DNA of 64,000 nucleotides from CAXXOK01 sp964497495 (GTDB taxonomy: Bacteria > Bacillota > Clostridia > Christensenellales > Aristaeellaceae). Within the stretch, counting starts at the first letter, position 1. The number at the start of each line of letters is the position of its first letter. The DNA lies in assembly GCA_964497495.1 (NCBI GenBank), contig CAZCCZ010000009.1:1-64000 (forward strand), in the 5' to 3' direction. Shown here in pieces: positions 53,175 through 61,771 of this stretch. Below the pieces are notes generated by a model. It was not told the origin of the DNA and did no database searches. It saw nothing but the letters and a program-made list of their open reading frames with translations. A program made the translations under genes and the position numbers.

Positions 53175-53203
53175 AGAATAGCACAGGGTAAAATGAATGT
53201 CAA
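53175..53203 (-). promoter_or_regulatory. Promoter of the third importer operon
   Basis: Minus strand: -35 TTGACA (53198-53203), 17-bp spacer, -10 TATTCT (53175-53180). It leaves a leader of about 200 bases before the binding-protein ATG. I saw no clear palindromic LacI operator, though I did not search it exhaustively. Confidence 0.75.
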
Positions 53204-53340
53204 TATGTAAAAAAATTATCCGTTTCGTACAAGCAGACCGTTGCCGCCGTTTTTTCGCGAACGGGGAAGCGCGTGTGGGCATCTGCCGAAACCGTTTAAT
53301 GATAAGGGTTTTGCGTAAACGTTCTTTTTTCGTTGTCCCG

Positions 53341-53369
53341 TTGACGCGGGAAGGTTTTCGTATTATAAT
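53341..53369 (+). promoter_or_regulatory. Promoter of the VOC/Gfo/GH43 cluster
   Basis: -35 TTGACG (53341-53346), 17-bp spacer, perfect -10 TATAAT (53364-53369), 78 bases before the first VOC gene. Confidence 0.8.
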
Positions 53370-53447
53370 CGCCAATGAGAGCGATTTCTCGGCATAACGT
53401 CCATCTGGTCGCCATCCCGAGCCACAGCATCAAGGAGGAGATTACCC

Positions 53448-53867
53448 ATGCCTACCCAAATCGGTCACCTCGCCATTACCGTGAAGAACATGGAAAAATC
53501 CCTGGATTTCTATACCAAGTGCTTCGGCATGAAGCGCGTGTTCGATCTTCCCCGTCCCGAGACCGGCGAACCCTGGATCGTTTACCTGTACGTGGACGGC
53601 GGCCAGTTTATCGAACTGTTTTACGGCGGCGAGAACGATTACCGTTGGGACGCGGCGGACCGCGCCTATAACCATGTCTGCCTGACCGTGGAGGATATGG
53701 ACGCAACGCTCAAAGCGATCGAGAAAGCCGGCTACCCGCTGGTGAAGCCCGCGAAAATTGGCTGCGACGGAAACCGGCAGGCATGGATCGACGATCCCGA
53801 CGGCGTACGGATCGAAATCATGCAGCTCGGGCCCGACTCTCCCCAGTCCAAAGTCCTCAACGGCTGA
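53448..53867 (+). CDS. VOC-family (glyoxalase-like) metalloprotein 1
   Basis: A 139-residue protein of the vicinal-oxygen-chelate fold, built of two beta-alpha-beta-beta-beta units. The four expected metal ligands are visible: H7 (IGHLAI), E56 (FIELF), H76 (YNHVCL) and E123 (RIEIMQ). Length and order resemble lactoylglutathione lyase-like proteins. Members do isomerisations, epimerisations or ring cleavage; the substrate here is unknown. It opens a nine-gene sugar-catabolic cluster. Confidence 0.88.
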   Translation: MPTQIGHLAITVKNMEKSLDFYTKCFGMKRVFDLPRPETGEPWIVYLYVDGGQFIELFYGGENDYRWDAADRAYNHVCLTVEDMDATLKAIEKAGYPLVKPAKIGCDGNRQAWIDDPDGVRIEIMQLGPDSPQSKVLNG

Positions 53868-53885
53868 AAAGGAGAATATGCAACG

Positions 53886-54359
53886 ATGAGCAAACTGACT
53901 TCCAATACCATCGCCAAGGTGGGCCTTGTCGTTCACAATATCGAGGACGTGGTGGAGCGCTACGCGAAACTGTTCGATATTCCCGCTCCGGAAATCCATT
54001 ATCCCGATCCTAACCGGCCCGCGGCGCCCGGCGCCTACAAGCGCCTGCGCGGCGAAGAATATAAAATCCTGTTGAAATGGGCGCACATCGACCTGAACCC
54101 CCTGTATCTGGAGGTTCTGGAGCCCTACGACGAAACCCCGAGCCCGTGGAAAGAGCATCTGGACAAATTCGGCAACAGCGTCTGCTTTTTCTCCTTCTAT
54201 ATCAACGGTTTCCGCCAGGAAATCGACCTGATGGAAAAGCAGGGATACCCTATGTTCTTTGAAGAAGAAAAGGGACACGAGCGTTACGCTTATTTCGAAA
54301 CGCTCGAGAAGCTGGGCATCACCATAGAACTGAAGGAACGGGACCAGGACAAGAAGTAG
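53886..54359 (+). CDS. VOC-family protein 2, metal ligands degenerate
   Basis: A 157-residue VOC-fold protein 18 bases after VOC 1. It resembles the third VOC protein of the cluster in length and in the PSPWKEHLDKFG stretch. At the first ligand position (IAKVGLVV) lysine 11 stands where His is usual. At the third (FGNSVCFF) His is missing too. The glutamates E76 and E148 remain. It therefore probably does not bind a catalytic metal in the usual way and may be a partner subunit. This reading rests on alignment by eye. Confidence 0.8.
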   Translation: MSKLTSNTIAKVGLVVHNIEDVVERYAKLFDIPAPEIHYPDPNRPAAPGAYKRLRGEEYKILLKWAHIDLNPLYLEVLEPYDETPSPWKEHLDKFGNSVCFFSFYINGFRQEIDLMEKQGYPMFFEEEKGHERYAYFETLEKLGITIELKERDQDKK

Positions 54360-54389
54360 CCCGGCCCCTCCTGAAACGAGGCGATATCC

Positions 54390-55493
54390 ATGGTTCGTAT
54401 CAACGCGGGTATTATCGGCTGCGGCGTCATCAGCGAAATCTACTTCAAAAACTTTCAGGAACGTTTTCATTCCGTTCACATTGTCTGCTGTGCCGACGCG
54501 TTCCCGGCCAAGGCGCAGGAGAGGGCGCAGCAGTTCGGCTGCAAGGCGGTAACGCTGGACGAAATGCTGAAAGACCCGGCCGTCGATATGGTCGTGAACC
54601 TGACCAACCCCGCCTCGCACAGCGGGGTGACGCTGTCCGCGCTCCGGGCCGGGAAGCACGTATACAGCGAAAAACCCCTCGCGTTATCCCTTGCGGACGC
54701 GGACAGCATCGTCGACGAGGCCCGCGCGCGCGGCCTGCTGGTCGGCTGCGCGCCGGATACCATTCTGGGCGCCGGTATACAGACCGCCTGCTTTGCGCTG
54801 GAGAACGGCTGGATCGGGAAACCGCTGAGCGCGACCGCTTTTTGGAGTTCCCGCGGCCACGAGCGCTGGCACGCCAACCCCGCCTTCTACTATCAGCCCG
54901 GCGGCGGCCCGCATCTGGACATGGGGCCCTATTATATGACCGCGCTGGTCATGCTGCTGGGTAACGTCGCGCGGGTTCACGCCGTCAGCCAAAGGCCATA
55001 TCCCGAAAGGATCTTCGGCGCCGGGCCCAACCGCGGCAAGAGCTTTCCCGTTGAAATCGACACCCACTACTCCGCCCTGCTGGAGATGGAGAGCGGCGCG
55101 ACGGTCAACCTGATGCTTTCTTTCGACGTATGGGCCAACAACCTGCCGCACATGGAGGTCTACGGCACCGGCGGTACCCTGTCCGTGCCCGATCCCAACG
55201 CCTGCGACGGCCCGGTAAGGGTTTATACGCCCGCTTCCGGCGCCTTCGAGACGCTTCCGCTGGTCAACCCCTTCCGGGAAAACACAAGGGGCGTCGGCGC
55301 GGCCCAGATGGCCGGAGCCATCGCGACCGGCGAGCCTTACCTGGCCAACGCGCAGCTGGCCCGGCACGTATTGGAAGCGCTTCTGGCCATCGAAGAATCG
55401 GCGCGAACCGGCCTGCCCGTTGAGTGCCGCACCCGCTGCGGGCACAACGCGCCGCTGGCCGTGGGAAAAACGGAAGCCGAATGGGATTTCTGA
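54390..55493 (+). CDS. Gfo/Idh/MocA-family oxidoreductase 1
   Basis: A 367-residue NAD(P)-dependent sugar dehydrogenase. The N-terminal Rossmann loop is GIIGCGVISEIYF, and the conserved EKP motif lies in VYSEKPLAL. The C-terminal half holds GGGPHLDMGPYYM, where the usual catalytic DxGxH reads DxGxY, as in glucose-fructose oxidoreductase relatives. The family oxidises or reduces a sugar hydroxyl, often at C3 or C1. It is the third gene of the cluster. Exact substrate unknown. Confidence 0.9.
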   Translation: MVRINAGIIGCGVISEIYFKNFQERFHSVHIVCCADAFPAKAQERAQQFGCKAVTLDEMLKDPAVDMVVNLTNPASHSGVTLSALRAGKHVYSEKPLALSLADADSIVDEARARGLLVGCAPDTILGAGIQTACFALENGWIGKPLSATAFWSSRGHERWHANPAFYYQPGGGPHLDMGPYYMTALVMLLGNVARVHAVSQRPYPERIFGAGPNRGKSFPVEIDTHYSALLEMESGATVNLMLSFDVWANNLPHMEVYGTGGTLSVPDPNACDGPVRVYTPASGAFETLPLVNPFRENTRGVGAAQMAGAIATGEPYLANAQLARHVLEALLAIEESARTGLPVECRTRCGHNAPLAVGKTEAEWDF

Positions 55494-55560
55494 TCACATT
55501 TGACGGCCGATCCCTTTTCAAAGCGAATCATTTTATGTATAATACGGAGGTACGTCAAGG

Positions 55561-56034
55561 ATGACGGATCAGGAGATACAAAGCATTGGGAACGTTTTCT
55601 CGGGAACGTTCTCCCATGCGTGCGTCGTTGTGAAGGATATTGAGAAGACCATCGCCGCTTACCAGACGCTGCTCCACACCGGGGAACGTCCCCGCCTGAA
55701 ACAGACCGGCGCGCCCGAAGACGCCCGCGTGACGTACAAGGGACAGCCCACGCCGACCAGAGCCTACCAGACTTTCTTCACCGTCGGCGGGCTGAGGATT
55801 GAAATCCTCCAACCCGACGAGCACCCCAGCACGTGGAAGGACTTCGTGGACAGAAACGGCGACTGCTTCCATCACGTCGCCTATGACGTGCAGGATATGG
55901 ACGCGGCTTTAAAAGACCTTGAAAAGATGGGGGCGCCCCTGATTCAAACCGGTTACTATAACGGCGGCCGGTATGCGTACGTGGACAGCGAAGACGTTTT
56001 CGGCGTGATGCTGGAGCTCCTGAAGGCAACCTGA
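55561..56034 (+). CDS. VOC-family (glyoxalase-like) metalloprotein 3
   Basis: A 157-residue VOC-fold protein with a full ligand set: H19 (FSHACVVV), E81 (RIEILQ), H105 (FHHVAYDV) and E152 (VMLELL). It aligns with the degenerate VOC 2 along its length and resembles methylmalonyl-CoA-epimerase-like proteins in layout. The ATG follows GGAGG by 10 bases. The LacI regulator starts 21 bases after it. Confidence 0.87.
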   Translation: MTDQEIQSIGNVFSGTFSHACVVVKDIEKTIAAYQTLLHTGERPRLKQTGAPEDARVTYKGQPTPTRAYQTFFTVGGLRIEILQPDEHPSTWKDFVDRNGDCFHHVAYDVQDMDAALKDLEKMGAPLIQTGYYNGGRYAYVDSEDVFGVMLELLKAT

Positions 56035-56055
56035 CAGGGAGTAGGGATGGATTGA

Positions 56056-57069
56056 ATGAAAATCGACGAGATTGCCAAGAAAGCGAAAGTTTCCAGAAGC
56101 ACCGTTTCCCGCGTGCTGAACAATAACCCCAAGGTGCACGTGGAAACGAGGCAGCTGGTGGAGCAGGTGATTCAGGAAATGAATTACGTGCCCAACGCGG
56201 CGGCCCGATCGCTGGCCAGCAAACGCTCCGGCGTAGTCGGCGTGTTGATTTACAACATCAACCAGCCCTACTGGAGCGGCGTCTTTTCCGGCATCGAGCA
56301 GGAAATGGTGGACAAAGGCTTCAGCGTTCTGCTTTCCAACTTTCGCAACGCGCACACGTATGTCGGCAATCGGAGCCAGAGCATTCGCAACCTTCTTTTG
56401 CAAAACGTGGACGGCATCATCATCTCCCTGTATAACGACCCCGGCCCGGAAGACCTGGAGCTGCTGCGTTCCTCCGGCAAGCCCTTCGTCGTCATCCAAA
56501 GCAACATACGGGACGGCGGCTTTTCGACCGTCAGCGTGGACAACCGCTCGGTCGCCTATCAGGCGACCGAATACCTGATTCAGAACGGCCACCGAAATAT
56601 TTACCACGGCACGGGCCCGCTGGCCAACCAGATCGCCAACGACCGTCTGGCCGGCTATCTGCAGGCCATGCAGGATTATAACCTGCACGTGACGGACGAC
56701 CAGATGGTGAACTGCGGCTCCATGTTCGACGACGGTTACTGGTGCATGAAGCGGATCATCGGGCGGCGGCAGCTGCCGACGGCCATCCTGTTCCACAACG
56801 ACATCACCTCCTACGGCGCGATACAGGCATGCCGCGAGGAGAAGATCCGGGTGCCGGAGGATCTTTCCATCATCGGCATTGACCATATTTCCACGATGAT
56901 CGACTTTGCCGGTATGATTCCGGACCTGACCACGTTCACGTTGCCTATCGTGCAGTACGGCATTCAGGCCGCGCATCTGCTGATCAACCAGATTGAGAAC
57001 GTCGGTCCCACGGAGGACGTGATCCTTCCCTGCTCGCTGTACGAGGGCTCGACCGTCCGCCATCTGTAA
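56056..57069 (+). CDS. LacI-family transcriptional regulator
   Basis: A 337-residue repressor. The N-terminal helix-turn-helix is IDEIAKKAKVSRSTVSRVLN (3-22), followed by the hinge NAAARSLASKRS. The periplasmic-binding-like effector domain begins GVVGVLIYNINQPYWSGVF, and the C-terminal part has LSIIGIDHIS. It is most likely the local sugar-responsive regulator of the divergent importer and this catabolic operon, in which it is embedded. Confidence 0.93.
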   Translation: MKIDEIAKKAKVSRSTVSRVLNNNPKVHVETRQLVEQVIQEMNYVPNAAARSLASKRSGVVGVLIYNINQPYWSGVFSGIEQEMVDKGFSVLLSNFRNAHTYVGNRSQSIRNLLLQNVDGIIISLYNDPGPEDLELLRSSGKPFVVIQSNIRDGGFSTVSVDNRSVAYQATEYLIQNGHRNIYHGTGPLANQIANDRLAGYLQAMQDYNLHVTDDQMVNCGSMFDDGYWCMKRIIGRRQLPTAILFHNDITSYGAIQACREEKIRVPEDLSIIGIDHISTMIDFAGMIPDLTTFTLPIVQYGIQAAHLLINQIENVGPTEDVILPCSLYEGSTVRHL

Positions 57070-57179
57070 CGGGGCCGCACGCCGGCTCTCCATATTTCGC
57101 ACCGATCCGTTCGCGTTTTTCCCATGCGGAGAAGGAAGAACGGAATGCTTCGTTATTCATCTTTAAAGGAGGGCTCCCT

Positions 57180-58835
57180 TTGAACCTGATTCAAAACCCG
57201 GTGTTGAGAGGCTTCCACGGCGACCCAAGCCTGATTCGCGTCGGCGACGACTATTACATGACCACTTCCAGCTTCGAATGGTTCCCCGGCGCCCCCCTGT
57301 TCCACTCCCGCGATCTTGCGCATTGGGAATTGCTGTATAACATCCTCAGTACCGCCAAACAGCTGGATCTGAAGGGCGTGCAGCCCTCCTTCGGCGTCTG
57401 GGCGCCCGATTTGAGCCGCGACCCGGCGACCGGCCGCGTGTACCTGATGTACTCCAACGTGCATTGCAGAAACAAATGGTACTTCGATGTGGACAACTTC
57501 CTCATCTGGACCGACGATATCCGGGCCAACGCATGGAGCGAGCCCGTATACATCAATTCCAGCGGTTTCGACGCCGCCCTGTTCCACGACGACGACGGAC
57601 GCGCCTGGATCGTCAACAAGGACAGGGACTTCCGCCCCCGGAACATCGACCGGCGCGCCATCATTTTACAGGAGTTTGATCTGAAACGGGGCAAGCTGAT
57701 CGGCAAAGCGCAGCGCATCACCTCCGGAGCGACGGAACGCCGCTTCGTGGAAGGCCCCCACCTGTACAAGCACGACGGACTGTACTACCTGCTTACCGCG
57801 GAAGGCGGAACCGGTTACGGCCACTGCGTGGGCCTTCTCCGCTCCGAGAAGATCGAAGGCCCCTACGTGCCCTCTCCCTACGGGCCCGTGCTGACCGGCC
57901 AGAACGAGGAGTTTTCGGGCACGGAGACCATACCCTTCATGATGATGGACAAGTACAACCCCGACAACGTTCTGCAGAAATGCGGCCACGGCTGCCTGGT
58001 GGAAACCCAGACCGGCGAACTGTATATCGCCCATCTGTGCGGGCGCCCCGTCATGCCCCGGCAGCGCTGCATTCTGGGGCGCGAGACCGCCATCCAGCGC
58101 GTGGAATGGACTGCGGACGGCTGGCTGCGGATGGAAGGCGGCAACCTGGCGAAAACGGAGGTGCAGGGGCCCGACCTGCCCACGTACCCCTTCCCGAAGG
58201 AACCCGCGCGTGTGCCCTTTAACGGAGACGCGCTTCCCCCCTGTTTCTATACGCCCCGGAACGAGATTACGGAGGACTGGGCGAGCCTCAAACGTAAAAA
58301 GGGATGCCTGAGCCTGCGCGGGCGCGAATCCCTGACCAGCAACTACTACCCCAGCCTGATCGCCCGGAAGCTTTCCTCCTTCGACGCGCGCATCACCACC
58401 TGCATGCGCTTCCGACCGGAACTGTACCAGCACATCGCCGGGCTCGCCGTGTTCTACGATATGCACAACCATCATATCGCCTTCAAGACCTTCGACGAGG
58501 AACTGGGGGGCGTGCACCTGTCCGTGGCCTCCTTCACCAACAACAAGCTGGTTCTTTCCGATACGCACGTGCCCGTGGCCGCGGACGAGCCCGTATGGCT
58601 GCGCGGCGAAATCCACGGCCTGTCCCTGCAATTCGCGTATAGTCTGGACGGAGAAACCTACCTGCGGCTGGGCGAAGAACTGGATATGGCTCCTCTTTCG
58701 GACGAGGAAAGCCCCAACGGTTCCTTTACCGGCACCTTCGTGGGCATGTTCGCGCAGGATGGCGACAGCAAGCAGAAGTGGGCCGAGTTCGACTGGTTCG
58801 AGTACGAAGACCTGGCCGGCGGGCCGAACGCATGA
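57180..58835 (+). CDS. GH43-family beta-xylosidase / arabinofuranosidase-like glycosidase
   Basis: A 551-residue five-bladed-propeller glycosidase of family 43 (XynB-like, subfamily 11-type) with an accessory C-terminal beta-sandwich (about 340-545). Catalytic residues visible are base D15 (FHGDPS), pKa-modulating D131 (GFDAALFHDDDG) and acid E191 (FVEGPH). There is no signal peptide, so it acts inside the cell on imported short xylo- or arabino-oligosaccharides. The start is TTG 57180, 7 bases after AAAGGAGG. It overlaps the next gene by 4 bases (ATGA). Confidence 0.92.
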   Translation: MNLIQNPVLRGFHGDPSLIRVGDDYYMTTSSFEWFPGAPLFHSRDLAHWELLYNILSTAKQLDLKGVQPSFGVWAPDLSRDPATGRVYLMYSNVHCRNKWYFDVDNFLIWTDDIRANAWSEPVYINSSGFDAALFHDDDGRAWIVNKDRDFRPRNIDRRAIILQEFDLKRGKLIGKAQRITSGATERRFVEGPHLYKHDGLYYLLTAEGGTGYGHCVGLLRSEKIEGPYVPSPYGPVLTGQNEEFSGTETIPFMMMDKYNPDNVLQKCGHGCLVETQTGELYIAHLCGRPVMPRQRCILGRETAIQRVEWTADGWLRMEGGNLAKTEVQGPDLPTYPFPKEPARVPFNGDALPPCFYTPRNEITEDWASLKRKKGCLSLRGRESLTSNYYPSLIARKLSSFDARITTCMRFRPELYQHIAGLAVFYDMHNHHIAFKTFDEELGGVHLSVASFTNNKLVLSDTHVPVAADEPVWLRGEIHGLSLQFAYSLDGETYLRLGEELDMAPLSDEESPNGSFTGTFVGMFAQDGDSKQKWAEFDWFEYEDLAGGPNA

Positions 58836-59614
58836 AGTTTTCCATCAGCTTCGGCTCGGTCCTGCAAGACCTCGATTTTTACGACCGAATTCCCGCTGTG
58901 GCGGAAATCGGCTTCGACGCGATCGAGCTGAACCCCAACGACGCGGATATGGACCGGGTCGCCCGACTGGCGGAGGAGAACGGCCTGAGCATCTCCGCCT
59001 GTTGCGGCTACCACCCCAAGGAAGACCATCTGACCAGCGACCGAGCCGTGGAGCGGATTTCGGAATCCATCCGAAGGCTTGGCGCCTACGGCGTGGAACA
59101 GCTGATTCTGCTGACCGGCGATCGGAACGGCCATGCGGACAACCAGAAGCTGCTGATCATCGAAAACCTGAAACGGCTGTGCGGCGCGGCGGAGAAGAAC
59201 GGCGTCCGCCTCCTGATCGAGCCGCTGAACAGTCTCGTGCAGAACCGCGGATACTACCTGAACTCCATGCAGGCGGCGTTGGAAATGGTTCGCATCGTGG
59301 ACAGCCCCTTCGTACAAACGCTGTACGACGTCTACCATATGCAGATCATGGAGGGCAACATCCTCTCCACGCTCGGGGGCAACCTGAACCGCATCGGCCA
59401 CATCCATCTGGCGGGCGTGCCCGGCAGGCACGAGCCCAGCGGCGGCGAGCTGAACATGGAACGGATTCTATCCTGTCTGGCCGGTTGGCACTACGACCGC
59501 TATATCGGGCTGGAATACTGGCCCGAAACGGATACCCGCGAAAGCGTCCGGATGGAATACGAACGCCTGAAAGTCGCGTCCGAAAGGCCGGCGGTTGCTC
59601 CCGCCGCGTTGTGA
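58832..59614 (+). CDS. Hydroxypyruvate-isomerase-like TIM-barrel protein 1
   Basis: A 260-residue sugar isomerase/epimerase-fold protein closest to hydroxypyruvate isomerase (Hyi/OtnI). Metal and catalytic motifs are LLIEPLNS, YDVYHMQIMEGNI, GHIHLAGVPGRHEP and GLEYWP, which contain the two catalytic glutamates and the ligand His/Asp residues of the family. The start ATG 58832 overlaps the GH43 stop. Inferred role: aldose-ketose isomerisation or epimerisation of a sugar or oxidised sugar acid. The true substrate is unknown. Confidence 0.88.
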   Translation: MKFSISFGSVLQDLDFYDRIPAVAEIGFDAIELNPNDADMDRVARLAEENGLSISACCGYHPKEDHLTSDRAVERISESIRRLGAYGVEQLILLTGDRNGHADNQKLLIIENLKRLCGAAEKNGVRLLIEPLNSLVQNRGYYLNSMQAALEMVRIVDSPFVQTLYDVYHMQIMEGNILSTLGGNLNRIGHIHLAGVPGRHEPSGGELNMERILSCLAGWHYDRYIGLEYWPETDTRESVRMEYERLKVASERPAVAPAAL

Positions 59615-59625
59615 AGGAGTCGGAA

Positions 59626-60384
59626 ATGAAATATTCCCTGTGTATCGAACCCGTTTTGAAAGAAACGGATCTTTTGGAACGCGTGGACGCGGCGGCCGAT
59701 ATCGGCTATGACGCCGTGGAGTTCTGGAACCCTGGCAGGCTGGACGCGGCCGGGCTGGCGGAGCGCGCGCGGCTGCGCGGCCTGACGGTCAGCGCCTGCT
59801 GCGCCTACGACCACCGGAAGGATCATCTGGCCTCCGACCAGGCGGTGCCGTCCATCACCCGTTCCATCGAAAGGCTTGGGGCGTTGGGCATCAAGCGGGT
59901 CATCGTGATGTCCGGCGACGTGAACGCCCGCGCGGATACTCAATTGGCTCTGATGGCCGAAAACCTGAAAAGGCTGCGGGACGCGGCGGAGAAGCACGAC
60001 GTTTGCCTTCTGCTGGAGCCGCTCAACTCTTACGTGGATCATAAGGGATATTATCTGGATTCCTCGCAGGCGGCTTTCGAGCTGGTTCGCATCGCGGACA
60101 GCCCGAAAATCCTCGTGCTGTATGACGTTTACCATATGCAGATCATGGAAGGGAACATCCTGAACACGATTTCCGGCAACCTTTCCCGTATCGGCCACGT
60201 CCATCTGGCGGGCGTTCCCGGGCGGCACGAGCCTACGCAGGGCGAGCTGAACATGGGCAAGGTCGTCCGTCATCTGGAAGCCCTGGGGTACGACGGATAC
60301 GTGGGCATGGAGTATTGGCCGACGGACAATACCCCGGACGGTTTACGCCGCGAACTGGAACAACTGAAAAACGGCGGGAGGTGA
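59626..60384 (+). CDS. Hydroxypyruvate-isomerase-like TIM-barrel protein 2
   Basis: A 252-residue paralogue of the preceding gene with the same motifs: LLLEPLNS, YDVYHMQIMEGNI, GHVHLAGVPGRHEP and GMEYWP. The N-terminal third differs most, which suggests a changed substrate. The start is ATG 59626 after GAAGGAG; the open frame extends far upstream but those codons belong to other genes. It ends 5 bases before the start of the second Gfo/Idh gene. Confidence 0.88.
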   Translation: MKYSLCIEPVLKETDLLERVDAAADIGYDAVEFWNPGRLDAAGLAERARLRGLTVSACCAYDHRKDHLASDQAVPSITRSIERLGALGIKRVIVMSGDVNARADTQLALMAENLKRLRDAAEKHDVCLLLEPLNSYVDHKGYYLDSSQAAFELVRIADSPKILVLYDVYHMQIMEGNILNTISGNLSRIGHVHLAGVPGRHEPTQGELNMGKVVRHLEALGYDGYVGMEYWPTDNTPDGLRRELEQLKNGGR

Positions 60385-60389
60385 CACTT

Positions 60390-61367
60390 GTGGAACGAAA
60401 CGTGCGCTGGGGGGTTATCGGCTGTGCCGGGATTGCCCGCAGGGCCATGATCCCGGCCATTCAAAACGCGAAAGGCGCGACGCTGTACGCGCTTGCCAGC
60501 CGGACCCGGGAGAAGGTGGACGAGTACGCGGACCTGTTTCCCTGCGAAAAGCGCTACACGGATTACGAGGCGCTGCTTCGGGACGCCGACGTGGACGCGG
60601 TTTATATTCCGCTGCCCAACACCCTGCATTGCCGGTGGGTCGTCAAGGCTTTGGAAGCCGGAAAGCCGGTTCTTTGCGAAAAGCCGCTGGCCATGAACGC
60701 CGGGGAGGTGCGGGAGATCGCCGCGGCCTCCGCGCGCACCGGCGTTCCCGTGATGGAAGCCTTCGCCTACCTGCACGACCCCCTGACCGCCCGCCTCCGC
60801 GAGCTGATCCGTTCCGGCGTTCTGGGTAAGCTGCATTATATGGAAGCGAATTTCTGCTACCTGCTGGAAGACCCGAGCAACGTGCGCCTGGTTCGGAACA
60901 TCGGCGGAGGCGCCACCTACGACCTCGGCTGTTATCCCGTCGGCTTCTTCCGGGCCATGACCGGAACGGAACCCACGGAGGTTTCCGTAGCCGGGCGGAT
61001 GGGGCGCGAGTCCGGGGTGGACGAGGATGTGCTGGTCAGCATGGTTTTCCCCGACGACATCGTGGCCACCAGTTATTACTCTTTCCGGTCCCACTGGAAC
61101 ACCTACAACATCCTCATCGGCGAGCGTGGCTCCGTGCAGGCGAACACCCTGTTCGACCGCGGAGAGGAAAAGGAACTGATCGTCGATACGGAAGCCACGG
61201 GCCGCGTAACGGAAAGGTTTTCCACCGGAAACCGTTATGCGCTGCAGGTGGAGCAGATGAACCGCGTGATCCGCGAGGGGCAAGAACCGGCCGTTTCCCT
61301 GGATTTCTCCCTTGGGAACGCCAAAGTTATCGACACGGTGCTTCAAAAATGCGGATACGGCCTGTAA
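60390..61367 (+). CDS. Gfo/Idh/MocA-family oxidoreductase 2
   Basis: A 325-residue NAD(P)-dependent dehydrogenase with Rossmann loop GVIGCAGIARRAM, EKP in VLCEKPLAM and GGGATYDLGCYPVGFFR, again with the DxGxY form of the catalytic motif. The GCY form resembles dihydrodiol-dehydrogenase / glucose-fructose oxidoreductase relatives. I choose GTG 60390, 9 bases after GGGAG; GTG 60381 is the alternative. It is the last gene of the cluster before a strong terminator. Confidence 0.9.
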   Translation: MERNVRWGVIGCAGIARRAMIPAIQNAKGATLYALASRTREKVDEYADLFPCEKRYTDYEALLRDADVDAVYIPLPNTLHCRWVVKALEAGKPVLCEKPLAMNAGEVREIAAASARTGVPVMEAFAYLHDPLTARLRELIRSGVLGKLHYMEANFCYLLEDPSNVRLVRNIGGGATYDLGCYPVGFFRAMTGTEPTEVSVAGRMGRESGVDEDVLVSMVFPDDIVATSYYSFRSHWNTYNILIGERGSVQANTLFDRGEEKELIVDTEATGRVTERFSTGNRYALQVEQMNRVIREGQEPAVSLDFSLGNAKVIDTVLQKCGYGL

Positions 61368-61448
61368 GTAGATAAAATGCGAAAGGTTCCCGATGCCGCC
61401 AAAGACGTTCCGGCCACCGGCGGTGCGGCCGGGTTCCCCAGGTGAAAT

Positions 61449-61483
61449 CCCCCGAGGCTGTGCGCTTCGGGGGTTTCGTTTTT
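61449..61483 (+). terminator. Terminator of the VOC/Gfo/GH43 cluster
   Basis: CCCCCGAGG (61449-61457) pairs with CTTCGGGGG (61465-61473, one G-T), followed by TTTCGTTTTT. Confidence 0.88.
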
Positions 61484-61700
61484 AGCCCGTTCCGCCTTAA
61501 CGGGGCCGGAATCCCGCTTTTTCCTATGAATGCGATAAAACCGGGGGCCTCTTGGAACGAAACCGGCCGCAAAGCGCATCCGAGGGGCCGCGCGGCGCAA
61601 GCGACGGACGTGGCGCCGCCCTGCCTTTGTGTTTTCACCGGCATTCCGTGGAAGCCGGGATGGGCAAATATTTGATACGAGAAATATTTTCTTTCTCCCC

Positions 61701-61753
61701 TTGACAAAAGGTAACATATTACGTATTATGATAAGGTAACATATTACGTATTA
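61701..61753 (+). promoter_or_regulatory. MarR operon promoter with twin operators
   Basis: -35 TTGACA (61701-61706), 17-bp spacer and -10 TATTAT (61724-61729). A 21-bp sequence starting AAGGTAACATATTACG occurs twice in direct orientation, at 61708-61728 and 61733-61753, with a 25-bp period. The first copy covers the spacer and most of the -10; the second covers the start site. Each contains a GTAA-N4-TTAC dyad. This is a strong candidate for autorepression by the MarR protein. Confidence 0.82.
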
Positions 61754-61771
61754 GCGAGGGCGTGGGGGAGC

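Noticed and set aside
55515..55543. Promoter-like TTTTCA-17 bp-TATAAT before VOC 3
   Set aside because: The implied start site would fall on the ribosome site of VOC 3, so the transcript would lose it. It is more likely a chance match within the operon.
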